Source: Dasypus novemcinctus (Eukaryota; Chordata; Mammalia; Cingulata; Dasypodidae). Taken from it: a stretch of 64,000 nt of DNA. This document shows, one piece after another, positions 45,546 to 57,394 of this stretch (position 1 is its first letter; every line of letters starts with the position of its first letter). Position numbers and translations under genes: made by a program. Where the stretch lies: contig NW_026688628.1 of NCBI RefSeq assembly GCF_030445035.2, positions 2,852,001-2,916,000 on the forward strand. The letters run 5' to 3'. The notes under the pieces were generated by a model, which was not told where the DNA came from, made no database searches, and was given only the letters and a program-made list of their open reading frames with translations.

Positions 45546-47160
45546 GAACATATCCTACCCAAATTGATTTACAGATTTAATACAAGCCCAGTAAAATTAC
45601 AACAGCATTTTTGCTGAATGGGCAAAGCTAGTTATGAAAATTATTTGGAAGGGAAAGGGGCGCTGAATAGCCAAGCATATATTGAAAAAAAAAATGAAAT
45701 TGGAAGAATCACACTACCTGACTTTAAAGCATACTGTAAATCTACAATGGTAAAAACTGCATAGTATTTAATTTAATGAAAGACATACTGACCCATGGAA
45801 CTGAATTCAGAGTTCTGATATAGATTGTCACATATATGGTCAAGTGATAGTCAACAGTCACAAAGCCCCTCAGCTGAGACAGAATGGCCTCTTCAAAAAA
45901 TGGTGCTTGGAGAACTGGATATCCATATCCAAAAGAATAAGAGAGGATTTCATGCCCTACACAAAAATTAACCAAGATAGACCAAAGACCTAAATATAAG
46001 AGTCAAGATCATAAAGTTCCCAAAAGATAATGGAGGGAAGGATCTATGAGATCTTATAGTAGGAAATGGTTTCATAATTTTTACACCCAAAGCATGAGCA
46101 ATGAAAGAAAAAATAGATAAACAGTACCACTTCAAAGATTAAAAATCTTTTGCACTTCAAAAGTTTGCCAAATTGAAAAGGCAGCCTACTCAATGGGAGA
46201 AAATATTTGGTAATGATTTATCCAATAAGAGTCTAATATTTATCATATATAAAGAAATCCTACATCTCAAAAATAAAAAGACAAACAACTCATTTTAAAA
46301 ATGGACAAGACATAACCTACAGAATTGAGTGGGAAAGAGTGTAAACTACAGAGTTAGCTATAATCCATGATTATTGGCAATGTTCCAAAATGTGCTCATC
46401 AATTGCAATTAATGTACCACACTAATGAAAGAAGTTGTTAATGTGGGGAAGAGTGGGAAGTATGGGGAGTGGGGCATATAAGAATGCCTTATATTTTTAA
46501 TGTAATATTTTATGTAATCTAAGTATCTTATTAAAACAAATAAAAAATATATTAAAAAACAAACACCAAAAAATGGGCACGAGATTTCTCCAAAGAAGAA
46601 ATACAAATGACTAAAAAGCACACTAAAAGATGCTTAACATCAGTAGCTATTAGGGAAATGCAAATCAAAACTACAATGAGATACCATCTTATACCTATGA
46701 GACTGGCAGCTATTAATAAAACAGAGAACTACAAGTGGAGAGGATGTGGAGGAAAGGGAACACTCATTCACTGCTGGTGGGAATACAGAATGGTGCAGCC
46801 ATCGTGGAGGATGGTTTGGCAGTTCCTTAGGAAGCTAATTAAAGAACTGACATATGATCTGGCAATACCACAGCTGGGGATATACCTTGAAGAATTGAAA
46901 GCAGGGGACAAACAGATATGTGCACAACAATGTTCATAGTGGCATCATTCATGATTGCCAAAAGTTGGAATCAACGCAAGTGTCCATCAACAGATGAATG
47001 GATAAGTAAATTGTGATATATACATACAATGGAATATTATGAGCTGTAAGAAGGAATGAAGTATTGACACATGGGACAACATGGAAGTCTCTTGAAGACC
47101 TTATGTTAAGTAAGCCAGTAACTGAAGGACAAATATTACATGGCCTCAATGATATGACCT
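45546..47160 (+). pseudogene. L1 ORF2 3'-half relic (copy 2)
   Basis: Homologous to codons of about 815 to 1273 of the ORF2 at 53576-57394. It includes the zinc-knuckle region: [16 protein letters not shown], where the last Cys has become Tyr and the first Cys is also lost. Frameshifts and stops are present. At 46095-46097 it carries the same TGA codon as 56579-56581. It cannot encode a working protein. Confidence 0.75.
46314..46560 (+). mobile_element. Older L1 3' end nested in copy 2 ORF2
   Basis: Interrupts ORF2 between sequences equivalent to 'KNGQD' and '[11 protein letters not shown]'. It starts near GAGTGGGAAAGAGTGTAAAC and includes the CACACTAATGAAAGAAGTTG block and TATATTTTTAATGTAATATTTTATG, ending in an A-rich tail. 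The same 3' end type is at 8285-8465. Confidence 0.7.
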
Positions 47161-49700
47161 AAGCACACTGAGCAGACTCACAGAGCTAGAGTCTAGAAGA
47201 CAGGTTATAAGGAGACAGAAAGGAAGTAGAATATGGTGAGCTGATGCCAATCTGGATGAAACCTATGATAAGGTGAAATAGGGTGGTTTGGCAGTGGATG
47301 TAGGTAACAGTGGTGCAGGGATGAGTGAGGTAAATGGTGCTAGAATATTAGGGTGAGTAGGATGGGGGTTTGTTTTAGATAATCCATGGAAATGGGGGGG
47401 AGGGTTCAAGGAAGAAGGAAGGAACAGATAAACTCAGGATTGGCATGTCTGTGGCTGAAATTACAATGATGGCACTGTTCTTCCCGTTAATATGGCAGAA
47501 CACTTACAAAAGTGTTAATCCTGTCATAGGATGCTAGCTCAGTGCATGGAAACCCAGACAATAAGCAAGAAAATAGTAAACTCCCATCCTGGGGAGACCT
47601 GCTAGGTTCTCAATTTGAGGGGCAATGCCTAATAAAAGAAAACAGACCATATGTCAAGCCCTTAATATTAATTCATGTAATTATGAAACTTATTCTTCAA
47701 AAATGGAAACTTAGTTGTTACCACAGTTACTGAGGGGAGGGGAAAGGAGAGGAGGAAGAATAAATGGAACATAGAATATTTTTTAGAGTACTGGAATTGT
47801 TCTCCATGATTTTGCAATGACAGATATAGGCCTGTATACATTTTGTCAATACCTATAGAGTACACGAGGATGAATATAAAACATGTAATATTACACCAGA
47901 AACATATAGGGGATGACAGACTAATAATGTAAACCATAAGGCAAAACATAGGATAACTAAAAAATTTAGAAAACTGTACAATCTAAAGTATGGACCACAT
48001 AGTAAGCACAGATGTCACCTCTTTGAAAGCTATTGTCCCGGAATCTGTACATCAGTATCAGGAAATATGATAGGAATAAGCTAAAAGATTATCACTATGG
48101 AAGGGAAAAGCTTTTATGGTGGATCTGGGGAAGTACTGTATATTGTATATATGAATTTTGGTGATCTAAGACTCTTGTGAAGCTGACATTATGTTGGGAT
48201 TCACTTTACAGGAAGTTTTGAATCATAGAGTGGTTCAACAATGGCAGCAGAGGAATACTGATATAGGATGTTATTGACAGGATATATATGGCTGACAGGG
48301 AGTTATACAGGGCATATGCCCAGGGTATATAGTAATGTCTAGATATACTCATGGTGGAAACAATTAAAAACAACAGATGGAGTGGGTACTGGGCGCCTGG
48401 CCGGGGGGTCATGGTCATGGAACCTGGGGAGCAGCAGCAGTCCACCAGGGGCAACGGCAAGAACCAGGAAGGAAGGAGGGCCCAACAGTGGGTTCCTGAT
48501 ACTAATGGCTATGCTTTTGAGCCTATACATCTGCAATAAGAACAAGGCCTAGAGTAGCACTGTGCCTGGGAGTTTCCTCCTGACAGCCTTCATGTTACTC
48601 AAATGTGGCCACTCTCACAGCCAAACTCAGCATGTAGATGCAGTGCATTCCCCCCAACGTGGGACATGACACCCGGGGATGAGCCTCCCTGGCAACGAGG
48701 GATCACTACCACATACCAGCTGAAGATGCAACTAGAAAATGACCTTGAATTAAAGGTTCAATACGGATCAGCAGAATATCCCTGTCGACATATAATAACA
48801 TGACTTCAAAATGCTGTTTGACCTAATATAAGGGGAAATGGAAAGGAGAAATGAGATTATAAGGCTATGAGTCTCTAAAATAGAGTCTGGAGGTTATCAG
48901 AAGGAATGCCCTTATGCACAACTGAGCAGAGTCTAAAAGACAGATAAAGTAGATACAACCCCAGGTATTGGTTCTTCTGAGGGATAAAGAGACCCACGGG
49001 TTCTATGGTCATGGCAGATGGGGTTCACTGCCATGGCAGATGGCCCTTCTTTGGAGCTGGTGTTTCTACATGATGGAATTGAACTCGGAGGGGATCTCTT
49101 CTCACAAGACTTGCATGCTACTTTATTGGAATTGTAGTTGGTGCTGGGGTTTAAGATATATTTAGGGGATTTGAATCTCTGGACTGATAATAAGACACCC
49201 AGGCCCAGAGCCTCAACAGACTTCAGCTCCTACACTTTGATTTATTGGACTGACCCCACTCAGCTAACATGGAGTTGAAGAAGGTCAACCACCACACCAT
49301 GGAGCCTAGAGTGTCTACAACTGAAAGCAGGAGGAGTGCATCCAGTATCCATGTGGAATCTAAGCCCCCACTTGACATAGATGTGCAATGGACACAACCA
49401 ATCTAATGTCCACAGAGAAAATGTGGAATGGGTGTGGGAAGGGTAGCCATGGTGGCTGCTGGGTTTGGGGAATAGGAGGAAGAGATGAGATGTGGAGGCG
49501 TTTTCGGGACGTGGAGTTGTCCTGGGTGGTGCTTCACGGACAATTACAGGACATTGTAGACCCCCCCAGGGCCCACTGGATGGAACGCGGGAGAGTGTGG
49601 GCTATGATGTGGACCATTGACTACAGGGTGCAGTGATGTTCAGAGATATACTTACTGGGTGCAATGGATGTCTCATGATGATGGGAGAGAGTGTTGCTGT

Positions 49701-49728
49701 GGGGGGAGTGGGGGGTGGGGGCGGTGGG
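49701..49728 (+). other. G-quadruplex-like tract in L1 3' UTR (copy 2)
   Basis: Runs GGGGGG, GGGGG, GGGGG and GGGG separated by one to three bases lie about 70 bp before the A-rich end. Homologous tracts occur near 41173-41211, 60054-60104 and 62856-62890. G4-forming tracts are a known feature of mammalian L1 3' UTRs. Confidence 0.6.
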
Positions 49729-49819
49729 GTTGACTGGGACCTCGTATTTTTTTAATGTAATTCATAAAAATAAATAATTTTAATTAAAAAAATAAAATAA
49801 AATAAAACTGGAAAAAAAA

Positions 49820-50429
49820 TACCTATAAAAGTGTAGAGTGCAAAATGTGAACAAAAATGTAAACCATTGACCATGGTTAAGAGCAATGCTTCAATATTTG
49901 TCCACTAATTGTAAAAAATGTATGATTCTCATGTAAGATGTTATTGAAGGGGAAAGTGTGAGAGAGAAAGGGGAAGTGGGAGGGATATACAAGAGGCCCC
50001 GGGAAACGGACTTTGGCCCAGTGGTTAGGGCGTCCGTCTACCACATGGGAGGTCCACGGTTCAAACCCCGGGCCTCCTTGACCCGTGTGGAGCTGGCCAT
50101 GCGCAGTGCTGATGTGCGCAAGGAGTGCCGTGCCACACAAGGGTGTCTCCTGCGTGGGGGAGCCCCACGCGCAAAGAGTGCGCCCATGAGGAAAGCCGCC
50201 CAGCGTGAAAAGAAAGCGCAGCCTGCCCAGGAATGGGGCCACCCACACTTCCCGTGCCGCTGACGACAACAGAAGTGGACAAAGAAACAAGACACAGCAA
50301 ATAGACACCAAGAACAGACAACCAGGGGAGGGGGGGAAATTAAATAAATAAATAAATAAATCTTTAAAAAAAAAAAAAAAGAGTCCGCTATATTTGTGAT
50401 GTGACTTTTCTATAACCTAAAGCTTTTTT
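49820..50429 (+). mobile_element. Older L1 3' UTR/3' end, split by a SINE
   Basis: GTAAACCATTGACCATGGTTAAGAGCAATGCTTCAATATTTG matches 61600-61650 and 63490-63530. The part after the SINE (50381-50429) continues with TATTTGTGATGTGACTTTTC and CTAAAGCTTTTTT, the usual terminus. The next base starts the full L1, so that L1 landed at the end of this older copy. Confidence 0.6.
50001..50380 (+). mobile_element. DAS-type tRNA-derived SINE (sense), best copy
   Basis: Reads GGGAAACGGACTTTGGCCCAG with an A-box-like TGGCCCAGTGG (50014-50024) and an intact B box GGTTCAAACCC (50058-50068), the parts of an internal RNA polymerase III promoter. The body of about 260 bp is GC-rich. The tail is (AAAT)n, then CTTTA and A15. 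Near-identical 8-bp flanks AAGAGGCC and AAGAGTCC suggest the target duplication. SINEs of this type depend on L1 ORF2p for mobility. Open frames inside have no coding meaning. Confidence 0.9.
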
Positions 50430-52516
50430 GAGGAGGGCGGAAGCAAGATGGTCGCTGAGTGAACTTGCCTTGCGATTTCTCCTGGGAAGAAATGGCTGGG
50501 CGTGGCTGGAGGTTCTCTGAGGCGGGGCTTTTTCGGGATTTTTGCAGGGCAGGAAGTGTCTGGACATCGATTTGGTGGAAAGGTAACGGAGAGGATTGGT
50601 CTATAAGATATAATTTGGGTTCTATTGTCCAGAGGTGAGACTGGCATACGGGTTCCTCCCTCTTGGGGGTGGGTGGAGCCACGGTGCCATGCAGCAGCTC
50701 AGCTTTTTGGTGGCTCTGCGGTGCTAGGCAGTTCATGAATCCTGGGTGGGCTGTTAGTGGGTTGATGCAACGGGTCGCCTTTGTGGATCGATTTGGGGAG
50801 ATAGACGGTGTTCTGTTGTGAAGCGGAGGAAAATTTTTGATGGGGGACACAAATAATAGCGCTTCCACCTGAAGCCCCGCCCCCACACCCCGGCTGCCGA
50901 TCTGCAACCGAATTAGGCTGTAGGCAATAAAGGGACGGAATTGGAAAGTTGTCTCAGGGTGCGGCGAGGGAGGGGGACACGTCTGGAAGCCGATTAGGGA
51001 ATATTTTGTGAAGGTTTGGAATTCCGGTTTTGGAATCTGTTTTCGGCGTCATGGGCCAGGCTTCAGATCTGTGCCAGTAAAATGGCTGCGGTGTAAAGGC
51101 GCCCTCAAGTGGCAGTGTTGTGGAAGCACAGAGCGGGAGCTGTCCAAAAGCTGAAGTGGCGGTATACCCACATTAATGAGCCCTACTAAGTAAGTGAATT
51201 GCAGGGTTCAGACATAATAGAGAGTTTGCAGATCTGACATCCCCCATAGGGCTGGCGCCCAGCTGTGGGGATCCCTGAGGGCTGTGTTACACTACGGGGC
51301 TCCTTGGCTTCCTGTTAACCAGATTGGAGGTTGCCTGGTCTGAATCCCCTAAACTGTGGTGGCCCACACCCCGGAGAATCACACCTCTTGAGTCTTTAAT
51401 ATCTCAGACTTTCCACCCCTGAATCCATCACGCCCTGAGGTCCATCTGAGGTCCTTGAAAGCCATAGCCTTCAATGTTGGCGCTTTTTCTTTATTGTTTC
51501 ATTTTGTTTTGTTTTTATTTTCATTTTGTCTTATTTTTTACTATTTTTAATGTCCTGATTGCTAATACCACATTATCCCCTAGTCTTTTCTCACAGCATA
51601 TCCCCCAAAGTCTTTTTTTAATTCAGTTAGTTAGGGGTTTTTTTGTGGTTGTTGTTGTGTAGCTGGTGTTTTTAATTATGGATCGTGTATATCTTTTTTT
51701 TCTTTCCCCTACCTGTTCCCCACCCTTTGCCCACCCCCTTTTCCTTTCTTCCTTCTCGTACCCCTTTTTTTAAAATTTTATTTATTTTTTTATTTGTTTT
51801 CTTTTTCTGTTTTCTCTTCCCCTCATTTCCCTCATCTTCTACTTATTTTATTTTAACTCAATTATACAATAGGTGCGCCAGGAAACACCTCACATTTGCT
51901 GAGGTTTTCTCATCCTCCACTGTCTCATTTCTATGTGAACTGATTTAGGCTACCTACACTATCCTCTTTCCCCTACATCTTGATATCTGCCATCATCTAT
52001 TGTCTCTCCTATATTCCACCTCCCAGCTCCCTTTCTTTGATCCATGAAGTGTCTAAGTCTTAATTTCTAATACCTTTGTTTTGTTTTCTGTCTGTTATCC
52101 ACTCTTGAAACTATTACCTTTCTTTTCTTTTTTTCTCTCTAACGAAAACAATAGCTTTTTAGCTCATACCATATTCCTCCCATATTCAATCATCTACCTC
52201 ATAATAGGTACTCTACCTACTGCTATAACTCTACACAATTTACATGAATCTAACTCCATCCTCCCAGATCTCATATTCTTGCTTTGTTAGCATATATAAC
52301 CAATACTACTTTACACTTTTCCCTTGCTTACACAATTGCCTTTCCCCGGCACTAATACTTTCCTTTAAAGTGAACTTAACCAACAACAAGGAATTAGAAT
52401 AAGAAGAACAAAGTGACAAAGAGAAGATATAACACTTATGCAAAAACAACAGCTAATTAATCCCCAAGAGTAGACAAAGAAGCTAAGGAACTGATTAAAC
52501 CCGTCAAGATTAAATA
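50430..52516 (+). promoter_or_regulatory. L1 5' UTR/internal promoter region
   Basis: Contains a YY1-type CAAGATGG motif at 50444-50451 at the expected distance from the 5' end. A GC- and CpG-richer first kilobase (50430-51470) is followed by a strongly pyrimidine-rich sense strand (51470-52330), then an A-rich lead into ORF1. The family's 5' UTR normally drives its own transcription. Only the pyrimidine-rich half is clearly shared with the L1 at 11.9 kb. Confidence 0.7.
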
Positions 52517-53485
52517 ATGACCAGAAAGCAACAAAAATTGACAAACCAAACCAGAAATCAGGAAAACATGGCTGAATCCAATCAACAAACCAAAAATCAG
52601 GAAGGGGAGCAGAACTTTGCACAAGCAATGAAAGATCTCAGAACATTTGTCACCGACAAATTTGATGAAGTAATGAAAGAGGTTAACAACATGAAGACAT
52701 CACTTGGAGGGGAAATTGCAGACATACGCAAAAAGATAACAGATATGATGGGAATGAACACCACAGTTCAAGAAATCAAAAATACACTTGCAGCAAATAT
52801 CAGCAGACTAGAAGAGGCAGAGCAGAGAATTAGTGATGTGGAAGACAGTACATCAGAAATCAAACAGATAGTAGAAGGGGTCGATAAAAAGATAGAAAAA
52901 ATCCAGCTAGGATTTAGGGACATGAATGACAATGCAAAACGCTCAAACATACGTATTATAGGCATTCCAGAAGGAGAAGAGAAGGGAAAGGGGTCAGAAG
53001 GAGTGTTGCAGGAAATAATGGCTGAAAACTTCCCAAATCTACTGAAAGAGACAGATGTACATATCCAAGAAGCACAGCGCACTCCACTGGTCATAAACCC
53101 CAACAAGCCCACCCCAAGACATATACTTGTCAAATTATCCAATGCTCAAGACAAAGAGAAAATTCTAAAAGCAGCAAGAGAAAAGAAAACCATCACATAC
53201 AAGGGAAGCTCCATTAGATTAAGTGCTGATTTCTCATCTGAAACCATGGAGGCAAGAAGGCAGTGGTATGATATAGTCAAGGTGCTAAAGGAAAAAAATT
53301 TCCAACCAAGAAGACTCTATCCAGCTAAACTAGCATTCAAACATGATGGAGAGTTCAAAATATTCACAGACAAACAGAAACTGAAAGAGTATACCAACAA
53401 GAAACCTCCCCTTCAAGAAATTCTAAAGGGAGTCCTGCAGGAAGAAAGGAAAAAACAGGACAGGAAGAGTTGGAGGAGAGTATAA
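52517..53485 (+). CDS. L1 ORF1p, RNA-binding protein, intact (322 aa)
   Basis: An uninterrupted frame of 322 codons starting at ATGACCAGAAAGC. The N terminus is Lys/Gln-rich. Residues of about 37 to 137 have the heptad pattern of the trimer-forming coiled coil. An RRM-like domain follows (NIRIIGIPE at 144-152, RHILVKLSNA at 201-210). A C-terminal domain follows, with SADFSSET near 236-243 and YPAKLAF at 268-274. Human ORF1p is 338 aa, so the length fits. In the family it coats L1 RNA in cis and acts as a nucleic acid chaperone in cytoplasmic particles. It sits 90 bp upstream of ORF2, the usual dicistronic order. It is the only L1 ORF1 in the window without a lesion. Whether it is expressed cannot be judged. 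Confidence 0.9.
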   Translation: MTRKQQKLTNQTRNQENMAESNQQTKNQEGEQNFAQAMKDLRTFVTDKFDEVMKEVNNMKTSLGGEIADIRKKITDMMGMNTTVQEIKNTLAANISRLEEAEQRISDVEDSTSEIKQIVEGVDKKIEKIQLGFRDMNDNAKRSNIRIIGIPEGEEKGKGSEGVLQEIMAENFPNLLKETDVHIQEAQRTPLVINPNKPTPRHILVKLSNAQDKEKILKAAREKKTITYKGSSIRLSADFSSETMEARRQWYDIVKVLKEKNFQPRRLYPAKLAFKHDGEFKIFTDKQKLKEYTNKKPPLQEILKGVLQEERKKQDRKSWRRV

Positions 53486-53575
53486 GAGCAATAACAACAA
53501 CAACAACAAAAAAAGACAAAAAGAGAAGGGAAAAAAATACAAACAAAATATGACAAACACAAATCCAATCAAAAT
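53486..53575 (+). other. L1 inter-ORF spacer, A-rich
   Basis: 90 bp, rich in (CAA)n and A runs, between the ORF1 stop and the ORF2 ATG. It separates the two frames in the bicistronic RNA. In L1 copy 1 the equivalent spacer is similar in composition. Confidence 0.8.
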
Positions 53576-56500
53576 ATGGCTAACACAAATAATTCCTTGA
53601 AAGTAATAACACTGAATGTCAATGGATTAAACTCACCTATCAAAAGATTCAGACTGGGACATTGGATAAGGAAATATGACCCATCCATGTGCTGTCTACA
53701 AGAGACACATCTTAGACCCAGAGACGCATGGAGATTGAAAGTGAATGGCTGCAAAACAATCATACAAGCAAACAATAACCAAAAAAAGGCAGGAGTAGCT
53801 ATATTAATATCAGACAAAATAGACTTTAAATGTGAAACAATTGTGAGAGACAAAGAAGGATACTACATTTTAGTGAAAGGGAAAATCTGTCAAGAAGATC
53901 GAACAATCATAAATATTTATGCTCCTAACAAGGGCGCCTCTAAATACGTGAGGCAAACGCTGGAAAAACTAAGTGGAAAAATAGATGCATCTACAATTAT
54001 AGTGGGGGATTTTAATACACCACTATCAACTCTGGACAGAACATCTCAAAAGAGAATCACTGAAGAAACAAAACATTTGAACAGTATACTAGAGGAGCTG
54101 GATCTAATAGACATATATAGATCATTACACCCAAACACAGCAGGATATACATTCTTCTCCAGCGCACATGGATCATTCTCGAAGATAGATCATATACTAG
54201 GGTACAAAGAAAGGCTGAATGAATTCAGAAAGATTGAAATCATACACAACAATATCTCTGACCACAGTGGAGTCAAGCTGGAAATTTGCAAGGGACAGAA
54301 GCCCAGGTTTCACACCACGATTTAGAAATTAAACAGCACACTCTTAGAAAAACAGTGGGTCAAAGAGGAAATCTCAAAAGAAATCAATGACTACCTTGAA
54401 ACAAATGATAATGAGAACACAACATACCAAAATTTATGGGATGCAGCAAAAGCAGTACTGAGAGGGAAATTTATAGCCATAAATTCACATATCAAAAAAG
54501 AAGAAAGAGCAAAAATTGAAGAGCTAACTGCACATTTGAAGGAATTAGAAAAACAACAACAAAGTAACCCAATAGGAAAAAGAAGGAAGGAATTAACAAA
54601 GATAAGAGCAGAACTAAATGAAATAGAAAATAAGAAAGCACTTGAAAAGATAAACAAGACCAAGAGTTGGTTTTTTGAGAAGATCAACAAAATTGACAAA
54701 CCTTTAGCAAGACTAACAAAGAAAAAAAGAGAAAAGATGCAAATACACAAAATAGGAAATGAGAAAGGCGATATCACCACTGACCCCACAGAAATAAAGA
54801 CTATCATAAGAGGATACTTTGAAAAACTATATTCCAACAAAAATGACAATTTAGAGGAAATGGACAAATTCCTAGAAACACATAAGCAGCCCATATTGAC
54901 AAAAGAAGAAATTGATGATCTTAACAAACCAATCACAAGCAGAGACATAGAATCAGTTATTAAAAATCTCCCAACTAAGAAGAGCCCAGGGCCAGACGGC
55001 TTCACAGGTGAATTTTACAAAACATTCCGGAAAGAACTAACACCAATCCTGCTGAAACTATTCCAAAAAATTGAAACAGAAGGAACATTGCCGAACTCCT
55101 TCTATGATGCCAACATTATCCTAGTACCAAAGCCAAACAAAGACACCACAAGAAAGGAAAATTACAGACCAATTTCTCTAATGAAGCTAGACGCAAAAAT
55201 ACTTAACAAAATACTTGCTAATCGTATTCAACAACACATTAAATGAATTATACACCACGACCAAGTGGGATTCATCCCAGGTATGCAAGGATGGTTCAAC
55301 ATAAGAAAATCAATCAACGTAATATACCATATAAACAGATTGAAGGAAAAAAATCACATGATTATATCTATAGATGCAGAAAAATCATTTGACAAAATAC
55401 AGCACCCTTTCTTGATAAAAACACTCCAAAAGATTGGAATACAAGGAAATTTTTTGAACATGATAAAGAGTATATACAAAAAACCTAAAGCCAACATTGT
55501 TTACAATGGAGAAATCCTAGAATCCTTCCCTCTAATCTCAGGAACAAGACAAGGATGCCCATTGTCTCCGCTCCTATTTAACATTGTCTTAGAAGTACTT
55601 GCTCGAGCACTGAGACAAGAACCAGATATAAGGGGCATTCAAATTGGAAAGGAAGAAGTCAAAATTTCATTATTTGCAGATGACATGATCCTATACATAG
55701 AAAACCCTGAGAGATCTACAACAAAGCTTCTAGAACTCATAAATGAGTTCAGCAAAGTCGCAGGTTATAAGATCAATGCGCAAAAATCAGTAGCATTTCT
55801 GTACACCAATAATGAGCAAGATCAGGAGGAAATCAAGAAACAAATACCATTCACAATAGTAAATAAAAAAATCAAATACTTAGGAATAAATTTAACTAAA
55901 AAGGTAAAAAACTTATACACCGAGAACTATACAAGACTGTTCAAGGAAATCAAAGAAGACCTAAATAAATAGAAGAATATTCCTTGTTCATGGATAGGAA
56001 GACTGAATATTATTAAGATGTCTATCCTACCAAAACTGATCTACACATTCAATGCAATCCCAATAAAAATCAACACAGCCTTCTTTAAGGAACTAGAAAA
56101 ACTAACTATGAAATTCATTTGGAAAGGAAAGAGACCCCGAATAGCCAAAGACATACTGAAAAAGAAAAACGAAATTGGAGGAATCACACTACCTGACTTC
56201 AAAACATACTACAAAGCTACGGTGGTGAAAACAGCATGGTATTGGCATAAGGAGAGACACACAGACCAATGGAATCGAATTGAAAGCTCTGATATAGAAC
56301 CTCACATGTATAGCCACATAATATTCGATAAAGCCACCAAACCCTCTCAACTGGGAGAGAGTGGCCTATTCAACAAATGGTGTCTGGAGAACTGGATAGC
56401 TATATGTAGAAGAATGAAAGAGGATTACCATCTCACACCTTATACAAAGATCAACTCAAGATGGATCAAAGACCTAACTATAAGAGCCAAGACCATAAAA

Positions 56501-57394
56501 ACCTTAGAAAGCAATGTAGGGAAACATCTACAAGACCTTGTAATAGGAAATGGATTCATGAATATCACACCTAAAGCATGAGCAGCAAAAGAACTAATAG
56601 ATAAATGGGACTTCCTCAAAATTAAAGCCTTCTGCACCTCAAAGGAGTTTGTCAAGAAAGTAAAAAGGGAGCCCACACAGTGGGAGAAAATATTTGGCAA
56701 CCATATATCTGATAAGAGACTTATAACTTGCATATATAAAGAACTCATATATCTTGAAAATAAAAAGATAAACAACCCATTTAAAAAATGGGAAAAAGAT
56801 TTAAACAGACACTTCTCCAAAGAAGAAATACAAATGGCTAAAAAGCACATGAAAAAATGCTCCAAATCTCTAGCTATCAGGGAAATGCAAATCAAAACTA
56901 CAACGAGATACCATCTTACACCCATAAGATTGGCAGCTATGAAAAAAACAGAAGAATACAAATGCTGGAGAGGATGTGAAGAAAGGGGAACACTCATCCA
57001 CTGCTGGTGGGAATGCAGAAGGATCCAACCATTCTGGAGGACAGTATGGCGGTTTCTCAAAAAACTAGCCATAGATTTGCCATATGACCCAGCAATACCA
57101 CTGCTGGGTATATACCCAGCAGAACTGAAAACAAGGACACAAACCGATATATGTACACCAATGTTCATAGCAGCATTGTTCACTATCTCCAAAAGTTGGA
57201 ATCAACCCAAATGCCCATCAACAGATGAGTGGATCAATAAAATGTGGTATATACACACAATGGAATACTACTCGGCTGTAAGAACAAACACACTACAAAC
57301 GCATGTGATAACATGGATGAATCTTGAGAACCTTATGTTGAGTGAAGCAACCCAGACATTGACGGACAAATACTACATGACCTCAATGATATGA
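53576..57394 (+). pseudogene. L1 ORF2p, full length with four nonsense codons
   Basis: One reading frame of 1,273 codons including the stop; human ORF2p is 1,275 aa. It is interrupted only by stops at codons 250 (54323), 557 (55244), 799 (55970) and 1002 (56579), with no frameshift. The endonuclease keeps N14, E43, Y115, D145, N147, D205 and H230, at the same numbers as in the human protein. RT keeps FADD at codons 700-703 (55673-55684). The C-terminal zinc knuckle [18 protein letters not shown] starts near codon 1130. ORF2p nicks target DNA and reverse transcribes L1 RNA in the nucleus. Codons 250 and 799 replace a Trp (TGG to TAG) by comparison with the family. As it stands only a 249-residue endonuclease fragment could be made. 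Confidence 0.93.

Larger units (their letters stand above)
45546..49800 (+). mobile_element. L1 copy 2: ORF2 3' half plus long 3' UTR
   Basis: 5'-truncated L1 starting at ORF2 codons for LPKLIYRF and running to the ORF2 end near 47160, then about 2.6 kb of 3' UTR to an A-rich end near 49800. An older L1 3' end is inserted at 46314-46560. The first 0.7 kb of its 3' UTR (47161-47865) differs from that of the L1 at 57395 and contains older-type blocks. From GAGTACACGAGGATG (about 47868) on, both share the same 2-kb block. This shows the block is physically part of the L1 3' UTR in two separate elements. Confidence 0.85.

Noticed and set aside
49958..50321. Several open frames and a tRNA-like head as a tRNA gene or protein
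   Set aside because: The tRNA-like part is the head of a SINE with a long non-tRNA body and A-rich tail, repeated elsewhere in the window. The frames are read-through of the SINE.
52768..53142. A 124-codon frame antisense to L1 ORF1
   Set aside because: Shadow of the intact ORF1.
54391..55005. A 204-codon frame antisense to ORF2, and a 250-codon one at 56440-57192
   Set aside because: Shadows of the A-rich ORF2 coding strand; leucine/serine-rich peptides with no independent support.
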